From Robertkochia sediminum (GTDB lineage Bacteria > Bacteroidota > Bacteroidia > Flavobacteriales > Flavobacteriaceae), in assembly GCF_016786255.1 (NCBI RefSeq), contig NZ_JADMKT010000079.1:1-64000 (forward strand): a stretch of DNA of 64,000 nucleotides, written 5' to 3'. Numbering within the stretch: the first letter of the stretch is position 1; each line of letters starts with the position of its first letter. A program made the translations under genes and the position numbers. Of the stretch, positions 45,062 to 52,285 are shown piece by piece. A model generated the notes under the pieces. The model worked only from the letters and a program-made list of their open reading frames with translations, was not told the origin of the DNA and ran no database searches.

Positions 45062-46105
45062 CTATTTAAATTCCTGATATAATTCTTTTACTCGTTGCCC
45101 CTCTCCTTTAGGAAGCACGAGAATGGTGTCTTCGGTTTCAATGATGTTCATATCTTCAAGCCCCACCCCGAGTACCCGCTTCTTGCTAAAAGCATGGGTA
45201 TTTTTTACTCCCGGCCCTGAAACGCTGGAAACACCGCTGGATTGCACCTGATCTTCCAGGTACCCGATAAGGGCATCATAACTCCCCAAGTCGGTCCACT
45301 CAAATTGCGCCGGTACAGTTCTGATCTTATCACTGCGCTCAAATACTGCATAATCCACACTGTCCGATGGAATAGCCCCCATGGTCTCTTCCGTGATGCC
45401 TTTCTCATGAGCCTCCACACATTTTTGATAGATCTGCGGACTCAACTTTGCGATCTCCTCCAGAAAAACGCCGGCCTTAAAACAGAACATCCCACTGTTC
45501 CAGTAAAAGTTCCCTGCCTCCAAAAATCGTTTTGCAGTGGCTTCATCAGGCTTTTCACGAAAACTCTTTACTTCCTCACCTGCAAATTCGATATATCCAA
45601 ATCCGGTCTCCGGATACACAGGTTTTATTCCAAAGGTCACCAAAAACCCGTTTTCAGCCAGTTCAATAGCCCTGTTTACACTCTCACCATAACCGTCTTC
45701 TCCGATCATATGATCGCTCGGGGTAACAAAAAGAATATCCTCCTTATCTACGGCTAATGCTGCCAAACAGATCGCAGGAGCGGTATTTCGTGCCACGGGC
45801 TCCAATATCACGTGACCGAATTGCTCACCGAGCTCCTCCATCTGCGCATTCGCCTGGGTGATATGCCCTTCATTGGTGATGATCATTGTTGATCGCACCA
45901 ATCGGCTGTTTCTCAATACCGTATGCTGAAATAGCGACTTATCGTTAAAGAGTTGCAAAAACTGCTTTGGCTTTTCCGGGGTGCTTAGCGGCCAGAGCCG
46001 GGTCCCGAATCCACCGGAGAGAATGGCGTTAATTACATTTCCTGAAGTCGTATCTGAATGTGAAGGCATTATCGGTTTATTTGTCATAAAACTAACCATT
46101 GACAC
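45062..46105 (-). CDS. manC: Mannose-1-phosphate guanylyltransferase
   Basis: 347 residues from the first Met; other starts are possible, e.g. MPSHSDTTSGN. ILSGGFGTRLWPLSTPEKPKQFLQLF is the nucleotidyl-transfer loop, LFVTPSDHMI the metal site and FEWTDLGSYDALI the mannose-binding region. It has only the transferase domain and lacks the phosphomannose isomerase domain of long ManC forms. It supplies GDP-mannose to Gmd. A structured 160-bp leader precedes it. Confidence 0.92.
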   Translation of the reverse strand: MSMVSFMTNKPIMPSHSDTTSGNVINAILSGGFGTRLWPLSTPEKPKQFLQLFNDKSLFQHTVLRNSRLVRSTMIITNEGHITQANAQMEELGEQFGHVILEPVARNTAPAICLAALAVDKEDILFVTPSDHMIGEDGYGESVNRAIELAENGFLVTFGIKPVYPETGFGYIEFAGEEVKSFREKPDEATAKRFLEAGNFYWNSGMFCFKAGVFLEEIAKLSPQIYQKCVEAHEKGITEETMGAIPSDSVDYAVFERSDKIRTVPAQFEWTDLGSYDALIGYLEDQVQSSGVSSVSGPGVKNTHAFSKKRVLGVGLEDMNIIETEDTILVLPKGEGQRVKELYQEFK

Positions 46106-46270
46106 CCGTTTTTATGGTCAAAAACAGATATGCAACAATTAAATTCTTCTACCGGCATGTTCTACATGTAAAAAAGGCATAAAGCCTATTGAATTTGTTC
46201 CCAGACCTTTACGCAAGGCCGCTGTTAGAACACTAAATCCCAGGCTACCGGATAGCATGATTTGAGGGCG
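46106..46270 (-). promoter_or_regulatory. Structured leader upstream of manC
   Basis: Between the putative -7 box at 46271-46278 and the manC ATG the minus strand can fold at least one solid hairpin: GTTC, CAG and CCTT at 46197-46210 pair with AAGG, CTG and GAAC at 46215-46231. Further downstream AGGC-TTTAT-GCCT followed by six T (46187 to 46170) resembles a weak terminator. CCGGTAG occurs twice (near 46237 and 46152). Confidence 0.4.
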
Positions 46271-46410
46271 CAAATATAATTAATGAGGGGGAGTTTATTT
46301 AAGGGATAACCGTAATAAAATGGGGGGTTAGGGAAGTGGGGGAAGAGGGAGTGGGGCTCGGTGTTGATTTACAGTGCTTTACGTGTACAGCCATGGTGTG
46401 TTAAAAATAT
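46271..46410 (-). promoter_or_regulatory. Duplicated promoter block, copy B (upstream of manC)
   Basis: About 140 bp homologous to 41825-41965 with the same -7 box TATATTTG (46271-46278). Here the box is about 165 bp from the gene instead of 17 bp, because the leader lies between. Confidence 0.55.
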
Positions 46411-46417
46411 CATTGTC

Positions 46418-46460
46418 GGGGATTGTGGATTGTGGATTGTGGATTGTGGATTGTGGATTG
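46418..46460. repeat. GATTGTG heptad array
   Basis: About six units of GATTGTG just before the IVP box at 46467. Confidence 0.8.
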
Positions 46461-46466
46461 TTATTA

Positions 46467-46490
46467 TGTAGTAAATAATCTATAAATTTA
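46467..46490 (+). promoter_or_regulatory. IVP box plus TAAATTTA
   Basis: TGTAGTAAATAATCTATA (46467-46484) matches the IVP box in its centre and right half, and overlaps TAAATTTA (46483-46490), one base off TAnnTTTG. The start codon is 18 bp downstream. Confidence 0.5.
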
Positions 46491-46507
46491 CACTCAAATA
46501 ATTACTT

Positions 46508-46858
46508 ATGAATCTGATAAAAGACAAAAGTTTCAGTTTTGCCCTAGACATCATTAAGTGCTATAAGAGCCTCTTGACTGAGAAAAAAGAATATGTAATG
46601 AGCAAGCAACTATTAAGATCTGGGACAGCAATAGGAGCCCTTTACAGAGAAGCTGAACATGCAGAATCTAAAGCAGACTTCATACATAAAATGGCAATGG
46701 CTCAGAAAGAAAGTAATGAAACCCTTTATTGGATAGATCTCTTAAAAGCATCTGAATATATAGACAAGGATGTGTATTGCGCACTAAAAACAAAAAATGA
46801 TTCGATAAATAAGATAATTTCAAGCATCATCTTAACCACCAAGTCCAGAAAAGGCTAA
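46508..46858 (+). CDS. Four-helix-bundle protein (IVP family, second subgroup)
   Basis: 116 residues of a second sequence type: SFSFALDIIKCYKSLL, QLLRSGTAIGALYREAEHAESKADFIHKMAMAQKESNETLYWIDLL. It is very similar to the copy at 53760-54110 along its whole length, so the two are relatively recent duplicates. It sits between manC and upxY and points against them. Family function unknown. Confidence 0.8.
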   Translation: MNLIKDKSFSFALDIIKCYKSLLTEKKEYVMSKQLLRSGTAIGALYREAEHAESKADFIHKMAMAQKESNETLYWIDLLKASEYIDKDVYCALKTKNDSINKIISSIILTTKSRKG

Positions 46859-46932
46859 CCATGAAATCCATAATTCATAATCCACAATTCATAATTGATC
46901 TGGTTATTCGGAATTCAGTAGATCGTTCGATT

Positions 46933-47406
46933 CTATTGAAGTTCAGACGGATGTAAGACCACCATACAATTAAGCTTCGGCAACCTGATCTTGACCTTAT
47001 TGCTACCGGTTTCTTCTACGATGGCTTCCTGTCCTTTAAAAGTTCCGGAATTTACTTTGACTTCCTGCCCGGGAGTGAGTTCCACAAGCCTCGCTTCATC
47101 ATAGACCTTGCCGTCCAGCCATTCTTTTAAAGCCAGTACTTCCTGCTCCTGGACCACGGCAGGTTTACCTAGCCAAAACAAAAAGCGCACTACCCCATCG
47201 GCTTCAAAGGCCAGATCGCGTTTATTCTCTTCCATCTTCACGAAAACATAGCCATTGAACAGCGGACGCTTGACCTTCTTCTTTCGGTCGCTCCATTGCC
47301 GTACTTCAGTAACTATCGGACAATACACCTCGATACCGAGCTCCTCCAATCGCTTGGCGACCTTTTTTTCCCATTTCGGGCGGGTGCAGATGACCATCCA
47401 TTGCAT
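46933..47406 (-). CDS. UpxY-type transcription antiterminator (NusG paralogue)
   Basis: 157 residues. WMVICTRPKWEKKVAKRLEELGIEVYCPIV and RPLFNGYVFVKM are the NusG N-terminal domain. The C-terminal KOW-type part is VELTPGQEVKVNSGTFKGQEAIVEE. Specialised paralogues of this type (UpxY) lead capsule operons in Bacteroides and allow RNA polymerase to read through the long operon. Its position at the head of the minus-strand capsule genes fits that job. A TATCTTTG box is 27 bp upstream of the ATG, and a 128-bp tandem array starts where the -33 element should be. Confidence 0.9.
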   Translation of the reverse strand: MQWMVICTRPKWEKKVAKRLEELGIEVYCPIVTEVRQWSDRKKKVKRPLFNGYVFVKMEENKRDLAFEADGVVRFLFWLGKPAVVQEQEVLALKEWLDGKVYDEARLVELTPGQEVKVNSGTFKGQEAIVEETGSNKVKIRLPKLNCMVVLHPSELQ

Positions 47407-47432
47407 TGATTGTCGGGTTTTTGGTTAGGGGG

Positions 47433-47440
47433 CAAAGATA
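47433..47440 (-). promoter_or_regulatory. -7 box TATCTTTG of upxY
   Basis: Exact TAnnTTTG on the minus strand. The expected -33 position (about 47458-47464) falls on the first units of the GTACGGAG array and has no TTTG. Confidence 0.55.
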
Positions 47441-47452
47441 ATTAATTTAGAG

Positions 47453-47580
47453 GTACGTAGGTACGGAGGTACGGAGGTACGGAGGTACGGAGGTACGGAG
47501 GTACGGAGGTACGGAGGTACGGAGGTACGGAGGTACGGAGGTACGGAGGTACGGAGGTACGGAGGTACGGAGGTACGGAG
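47453..47580. repeat. 8-bp tandem array GTACGGAG
   Basis: One GTACGTAG unit followed by fifteen perfect GTACGGAG units (47461-47580), 128 bp in total. It lies between the upxY promoter box and the end of the next IVP gene. Four more units occur within the gene 48048-49301. Confidence 0.95.
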
Positions 47581-47582
47581 GT

Positions 47583-47948
47583 TTAAGATTTTTTACTTTT
47601 TGAATTCCGCAAAATACTTTTCTGGAGATTTGTCAACATCACACGAATTATTTTAAGCTCATTTTCTACCAAAGATTCAGTATCACATTTATAAAGTTCT
47701 TTCATAATGATCAACTGGGTTTCCAATTCACTTAATGACCCCTTAGCAATATCCAGAAATCGAACATACTCTCCTGGTGTACTTCTCCCAGCGCCTTCTG
47801 CTATGTTAGAGGGGATTGAAATAGCTGATCTATTGGTCTGAGAAACTAAACCATATTTCTCAGAATCGGGAAGTTTCCTGGTTAATCGGTAAACATAGAG
47901 CACGAGGTCCATGCTCTTTTGCCATACTTTTAAATCTCTATGAGTCAT
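47583..47948 (-). CDS. Four-helix-bundle protein (IVP family)
   Basis: 121 residues, the most canonical member: LKVWQKSMDLVLYVYRLTRKLPDSEKYGLVSQTNRSAISIPSNIAEGAGRSTPGEYVRFLDIAKGSLSELETQLIIM. It ends right next to the 8-bp array (3 bp between them), so the array could influence its 3' end. Perfect IVP box upstream. Confidence 0.87.
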   Translation of the reverse strand: MTHRDLKVWQKSMDLVLYVYRLTRKLPDSEKYGLVSQTNRSAISIPSNIAEGAGRSTPGEYVRFLDIAKGSLSELETQLIIMKELYKCDTESLVENELKIIRVMLTNLQKSILRNSKSKKS

Positions 47949-47970
47949 GATTGATGTATTTAACGACTCA

Positions 47971-47994
47971 TAAATATATAGAATATTTTCTATA
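47971..47994 (-). promoter_or_regulatory. IVP box (perfect) plus TATATTTA
   Basis: TATAGAAAATATTCTATA at 47994-47977 on the minus strand: the arms TATAGAA and TTCTATA are perfectly inverted around AATA. TATATTTA (47978-47971) follows directly, 22 bp before the start codon. Confidence 0.6.
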
Positions 47995-48047
47995 TCGTGA
48001 TTAATCTAAGATCAACTTCGTAATTTCGTAACTACGTACCCTCGTAA

Positions 48048-49301
48048 CTAATAAACGTCTTCTACCTTTTTAACATCCTCCGTTAAGTTCCCCAAAATAC
48101 GTTTAGCACGGAAATAACGGTTACGATTAAACTCATCGTAGTTGGATGCTTCAGGATCCATGCTGGAAATATGCACATCTCCGGAAGAGTGAATGAACTC
48201 ATTATTGCCGATCCACATACCTACGTGGGTGACTTTCTCTGATCCATCTTCCCTGTAGCGACCGAAGAACAAAAGATCTCCGGGTTGGAGTTTAGAGAAA
48301 TCCCCTTCTTCGTCTACCAGCATCCCGCTATGTACCTGCTGAGACGCATCCCGCGGCAGGATGAGTCCGTTGAGGAAGTAAACAGTCTTGGTAAATCCGC
48401 TGCAATCCACCCCCTTGAATGAAGTCCCTCCCCACAAATACGGGAGACCCATCATCTCCTTCGCCATAGCAACCAGGCTCTCACCATCGGTTTCCAATAG
48501 TTCGATCCACAAGTCGTATGGAAAGGCGTCGTCTTTGGACACATAACCTTGCCTTCCGTCGGGATATTCGATCTTTAAAAAGTCACCTTCCTCTCCTATA
48601 TAGGCAAAGATATCTCCGGCCACGAGGTCTGAAACGATCCCTGCCTTTTCAGAAGGCTCGGTTCTCGCATGGCCATAGGGCATGCTAAACACCAGCTTCT
48701 GCTTTTCCTGCCATCCTTTGAGTTCTTCAGCATTCATCAGGGTAATGGCCCCATCATCGGCCCAGGCGATGTATCCGTCCGGCGTTTGTACCAAATGCCA
48801 GTTCCCTTCTGCTGCTGCCAATACCTTGACCACGGTTCCCATGGTAGCCTGTGAGGCTAGCTCCTCCGACTGCCCTTTGTTTGAGCGTAAATTGGCAACG
48901 GAAAGGCGTACCACCGCCAGGGTATCGGCTCCAAGTCCGCTCTCCGGCAGTTGCTGTACGCTGTCTATGTACTTCAACCTTAAACCACTCAAACTATCCT
49001 TTAAGGCCGCATATGCCTCCTTTTGATCACTTTGGCCCTTAAGCACCCATTGTGCTCCCTGCTTTTCCAGGTCCAGGTGAAAACGGGCCACCCGCTTATC
49101 GGGAGCATAGGTCTTTTGCATGTTTTCCAGTAATTGATCGACTTCTGCATTAGAAGCGCTTTCGGGCTGACAAGACGTGAAGAATATCGTTAATGAAAGT
49201 ACAAGAACAAGTGAAGGTACGGAGGTACGGAGGTACGAGGGTACGGAGAATGTATGAGACCCAAAGATGAGGGTGCGTTTAGAGCGATTTAATCTTATCA
49301 T
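48048..49301 (-). CDS. NlpC/P60 (C40) peptidase lipoprotein with SH3-like domains
   Basis: 417 residues. A hydrophobic signal (LVLVLSLTIFFTSC) ends at a lipobox Cys near residue 44. Two SH3b-like segments (about 120-270) precede the catalytic domain, with Cys in FKGVDCSGFTKTVYFLNG and His in VTHVGMWIGNNEFIHSSGD. Such enzymes cleave gamma-D-Glu-diamino-acid bonds in murein peptides. The n-region of the signal is unusual: residues 19-30 (SVPSYLRTSVPS) are encoded by four GTACGGAG-type 8-bp units. Eight is not a multiple of three, so gain or loss of one unit would shift the frame of the start. Last gene of an operon with an AOS-type enzyme and a dipeptide epimerase. Confidence 0.88.
   Translation of the reverse strand: MIRLNRSKRTLIFGSHTFSVPSYLRTSVPSLVLVLSLTIFFTSCQPESASNAEVDQLLENMQKTYAPDKRVARFHLDLEKQGAQWVLKGQSDQKEAYAALKDSLSGLRLKYIDSVQQLPESGLGADTLAVVRLSVANLRSNKGQSEELASQATMGTVVKVLAAAEGNWHLVQTPDGYIAWADDGAITLMNAEELKGWQEKQKLVFSMPYGHARTEPSEKAGIVSDLVAGDIFAYIGEEGDFLKIEYPDGRQGYVSKDDAFPYDLWIELLETDGESLVAMAKEMMGLPYLWGGTSFKGVDCSGFTKTVYFLNGLILPRDASQQVHSGMLVDEEGDFSKLQPGDLLFFGRYREDGSEKVTHVGMWIGNNEFIHSSGDVHISSMDPEASNYDEFNRNRYFRAKRILGNLTEDVKKVEDVY
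49217..49248. repeat. Four GTACGGAG units inside the signal-peptide codons
   Basis: GTACGGAG, GTACGGAG, GTACGAGG, GTACGGAG in succession, the same unit as the 47453-47580 array, within the coding region of the C40 lipoprotein. Confidence 0.9.
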
Positions 49302-49308
49302 ATCAGGA

Positions 49309-50364
49309 TTAAGCTTTTTCGTAATAACTATTCAGGTGTTCGGCGAGCTGCAAGATATCATTTTCCTCGTGAAAAGCCGAGATCACGATCTTACACATCA
49401 GAGGTGAATCGGCATTGGGGTAATGGAAATTGGTGACCACCATACTTCTTTCTTCCAGAAAATCTGATAGGTGATCATCGGTCACCGTAAAGCAGGGATA
49501 GCCTTCACTCCAGGCAAAGCGATGCAGGGTATTGCAATGGGTGGTAAACAGTTTGATATTGCGATGCAGCTTTTTGCGCTGCGCTTTCAGTAAGGCTTCA
49601 GCGCCTATAAGCGTTTGCAGTCCAGCCATAGTTCCGGGGCCACTGCCTCCAAACCAAGGGTCGCCTCCTATGGCTTTCAGCACACTCTTTTCTCCCAGGA
49701 GGAATCCGCCGGTGATCGCAAATCCTTTACCCATAGATCCGCACACCAATAATCCTTCAGGATCCATAGCTTTCAGGATGTTAAAACTCCCCCCGCCTTG
49801 TTCTCCGGTGATCCCTATGGCATGGGAATCATCGGCCACCAGGATCAGGTCCTGCAATGGCAGGGTCTTTAACCATTCGAAATCCAAAGGAGCTCCTCCA
49901 GTAAAATCAACAGTATCAAAGATGAGTACCGGCGGTAGGGACGGATGTGAATCCAGGTAGGCTAAAATATCGCGTCTTAGGGCTTCCAGCGAAGCGTAAT
50001 TGCGGTCACCGGGAAATAACAAGGCCGCATGGGTATGGGGTGCAAAGAAGAGTTTATGTCCGCTACAGGCTAGGTATTTGCGCACCAGCTGACAGGCAGC
50101 AAAGCCTGATGAAACATAAAGTGCATCTTCCGCCCCGGTAAGGTTCGCCAACCAGCGCTCGCCTTCATGAAAAGGCCGCAGTTGCACATTGGCATTTCGG
50201 GATGCCGCATAGGTGGTTCCTGCAGTAGCCAGGTACTCCCGAAAGCGGTCTAAGAATTCAGGGTGGGTTTGCAATCCAAGGTAGGCCGTACCCCCAAAAT
50301 AGGTATACTCCCCATTTTCTGTGCACAGGGTTCGTCCCGGAAAGTGATCTATGGTGATAGCCAT
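49309..50364 (-). CDS. PLP-dependent aminotransferase/AOS-family enzyme
   Basis: 351 residues. Fold-type I PLP pattern: GGTAYLGLQTHPE, FHEGERWLANLTG, VSSGFAACQLVRKYLA, LVADDSHAIGITGEQGGG (Asp and His binding PLP) and VCGSMGKGFAITGGFLLG with the Schiff-base Lys. It resembles 8-amino-7-oxononanoate synthases but is too short and lacks the usual biotin neighbours. In Bacteroidota this gene travels with dipeptide epimerase and C40 peptidase genes, as here, so a role in murein-derived amino acids is more likely than biotin synthesis. 3 bp after the epimerase gene. Confidence 0.8.
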   Translation of the reverse strand: MAITIDHFPGRTLCTENGEYTYFGGTAYLGLQTHPEFLDRFREYLATAGTTYAASRNANVQLRPFHEGERWLANLTGAEDALYVSSGFAACQLVRKYLACSGHKLFFAPHTHAALLFPGDRNYASLEALRRDILAYLDSHPSLPPVLIFDTVDFTGGAPLDFEWLKTLPLQDLILVADDSHAIGITGEQGGGSFNILKAMDPEGLLVCGSMGKGFAITGGFLLGEKSVLKAIGGDPWFGGSGPGTMAGLQTLIGAEALLKAQRKKLHRNIKLFTTHCNTLHRFAWSEGYPCFTVTDDHLSDFLEERSMVVTNFHYPNADSPLMCKIVISAFHEENDILQLAEHLNSYYEKA

Positions 50365-50367
50365 GGT

Positions 50368-51378
50368 CTATAAAAGGGTTACTCCGCTTCCGGCTAGTTC
50401 GGGAAAAACTACAGATGCATCGGGGTTGATATGTACGCCCTTGGCTATATCCTTCTTGAGCAATAAGGCACCGTCCATATCCACATAATCCAGTTGGGGT
50501 AATAGCTGCGCAATGGCCGAGATCCCCACGGTAGATTCGGTCATACAACCTACCATCACCTTCATGCCTAAGGCCTTCGCTTTTTTTATCATTCGCCTCG
50601 CCGGGGTGAGTCCGCCACACTTGGTGAGCTTAATATTGATCCCGTGAAAATGGCCGGCACATTTTTCTACGTCGCTCTCTACGATACAACTCTCATCGGC
50701 GATCACGGGAAGCACACTGTGCTCCATCAACTTCTTATAGCCTTCCAGGTCGTCGGCCTTTAAAGGTTGTTCGAGAAATTCCACACCCAGCGCTTTTAAC
50801 TGAGGCGCATATGCAATAGCCTGGTCGGCCGTCCACGCACAATTGGCATCGATACGAAAAATTGCATCGGTATGTTTTCTCAGCTCGCGAACGATCTCTA
50901 CATCCTTATCGGTTCCCAGCTTGATCTTGTAGAGCGGCCAAGGTTTACTTTTCATCTTCGCCACCATCTTTTCAACGGTATCGATCCCAATGGTGTAATT
51001 GGTCTTTGGATAGGCGTCATTCGTTGTCCCCCATAGCTCATACAGGGGTTTCCCCTGTAGTTTACCCCACAGATCATTGGCGGCCAGGTCAAGGGCACAG
51101 ATCGCAAAATTAGAGAGTCCGCTATCGGTCAAAAAAGCGTGAAAAGCTTCAGGAGTGGTGAGTTCCATCCCTTCGATCTGCGGACGAATACCTTCGATCT
51201 CGGCTATCATGCTTTCTACCGTGATGTTGTAATACGGATTGGAAGTAGATTCCCCATATCCCGTTATGCCGCCCTGTGAAAGGCTTACGATCAGGGAGTC
51301 CTGAAAGTCATGAGATTCCCTGGAAATGCTGAAGGTGAATTCGAGCTCCAGCACGTGTTTGGTTAAGGTTAGGTGCAT
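50368..51378 (-). CDS. Dipeptide epimerase (L-Ala-D/L-Glu type, enolase superfamily)
   Basis: 336 residues. All enolase-superfamily catalytic elements are visible: KIKLG (KxK), IFRIDANCAW (Asp), LEQPL (Glu), VIADESC (Asp) and NIKLTKCGG (Lys). N-terminal ISRESHDFQDSLIVSLSQGGITGYGE is the capping domain. It interconverts L-Ala-D-Glu and L-Ala-L-Glu so that murein dipeptides can be degraded. First gene of the three-gene operon, and its preceding spacer carries the large REP array. Confidence 0.9.
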   Translation of the reverse strand: MHLTLTKHVLELEFTFSISRESHDFQDSLIVSLSQGGITGYGESTSNPYYNITVESMIAEIEGIRPQIEGMELTTPEAFHAFLTDSGLSNFAICALDLAANDLWGKLQGKPLYELWGTTNDAYPKTNYTIGIDTVEKMVAKMKSKPWPLYKIKLGTDKDVEIVRELRKHTDAIFRIDANCAWTADQAIAYAPQLKALGVEFLEQPLKADDLEGYKKLMEHSVLPVIADESCIVESDVEKCAGHFHGINIKLTKCGGLTPARRMIKKAKALGMKVMVGCMTESTVGISAIAQLLPQLDYVDMDGALLLKKDIAKGVHINPDASVVFPELAGSGVTLL

Positions 51379-51569
51379 AGGTTGGTTTTATAAGGGTGAA
51401 AATAATGATAAATTATAGATTATAGGTTATTGATTTTTTGGATTTCTAAGAGTTATTAGTTGTTAGTTTTCTGTGGTTAGTTGTGAGTTCGGTTTTCTGT
51501 TTTCAGTTCTCAGTTTACTGTTTCTCATGATGGCGTACCCTTCGCTTACCTACCTACCTTTTCCCTCCC

Positions 51570-52102
51570 CTCTCGATACAATTGCTTCGCAATCACTCGA
51601 GGTGACAAATCCCGCCTACCTGTATACCCGATTACCTACCTTTTCCCACCCCTCTCGATACAATTGCTTCGCAATCACTCGAGGTGACAAATCCCGCCTA
51701 CCTGTATACCCGATTACCTACCTACCTTTTCCCACCCCTCTCGATACAATTGCTTCGCAATCACTCGAGGTGACAAATCCTGCCTACCTGTATACCCAAT
51801 TACCTACCTTTTCCCACCCCTCTCGATACAATTGCTTCGCAATCACTCGAGGTGACAAATCCTACCTACCTGTATACCCGATTACCTACCTTTTCCCACC
51901 CCTCTCGATACAATTGCTTCGCAATCACTCGAGGTGACAAATCCCGCCTACCTGTATACCCGATTACCTACCTTTTCCCATCCCTCTCGATACAATTGCT
52001 TCGCAATCACTCGAGGTGACAAATCCCGCCTACCTGTATACCCGATTACCTACCTTTTCCCACCCCTCTCGATACAATTGCTTCGCAATCACTCGAGGTG
52101 AC
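51570..52102. repeat. Seven tandem copies of an 82-bp REP-like unit
   Basis: CTCTCGATACAATTGCTTCGC starts (first 20 bases given by position) recur at 51570, 51652, 51738, 51820, 51902, 51984 and 52066, at intervals of 82, 86, 82, 82, 82 and 82 bp. Each unit has a hairpin core ATTGC-TTC-GCAAT flanked by CCTC and CGAGG arms, followed by a GGTGACAAATCC and TACCTGTATACC linker. Two single copies with GATTGC-TTC-GCAATC occur at 58026 and 58199. In the spacer 51379-52285 there is otherwise only low-complexity DNA. Confidence 0.92.
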
Positions 52103-52112
52103 AAATCCCGCC

Positions 52113-52156
52113 TACCTACCTACCTACCTACCTACCTACCTACCTACCTACCTACC
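52113..52156. repeat. TACC tandem array, 11 copies
   Basis: Perfect (TACC)11 directly following the last REP unit. Shorter TACC runs close each linker and recur at 58078 and 58242. Confidence 0.95.
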
Positions 52157-52252
52157 TATCTCCCCATTTCCCCATTTCCCATTTCCCATTTCCCATTTCC
52201 CTCCTTCCCTTAATTTATAATTCACCATTCATAATTTATAATTACAAAAAAC

Positions 52253-52260
52253 TATATTTG
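52253..52260 (+). promoter_or_regulatory. -7 box TATATTTG of sdaA
   Basis: Exact TAnnTTTG on the plus strand, 25 bp before the sdaA ATG. Confidence 0.55.
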
Positions 52261-52285
52261 CGCCCGTTCTAAAACGTTTTCGCAA

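Noticed and set aside
51570-52102. CRISPR-like regular spacing
   Set aside because: The whole 82-bp unit is repeated including the linker, there are no unique spacers, and no cas genes occur nearby. It is a tandem REP array.
51473-52213. Plus-strand frames across the REP array
   Set aside because: Repetitive translation of the 82-bp unit without a promoter or plausible protein features.
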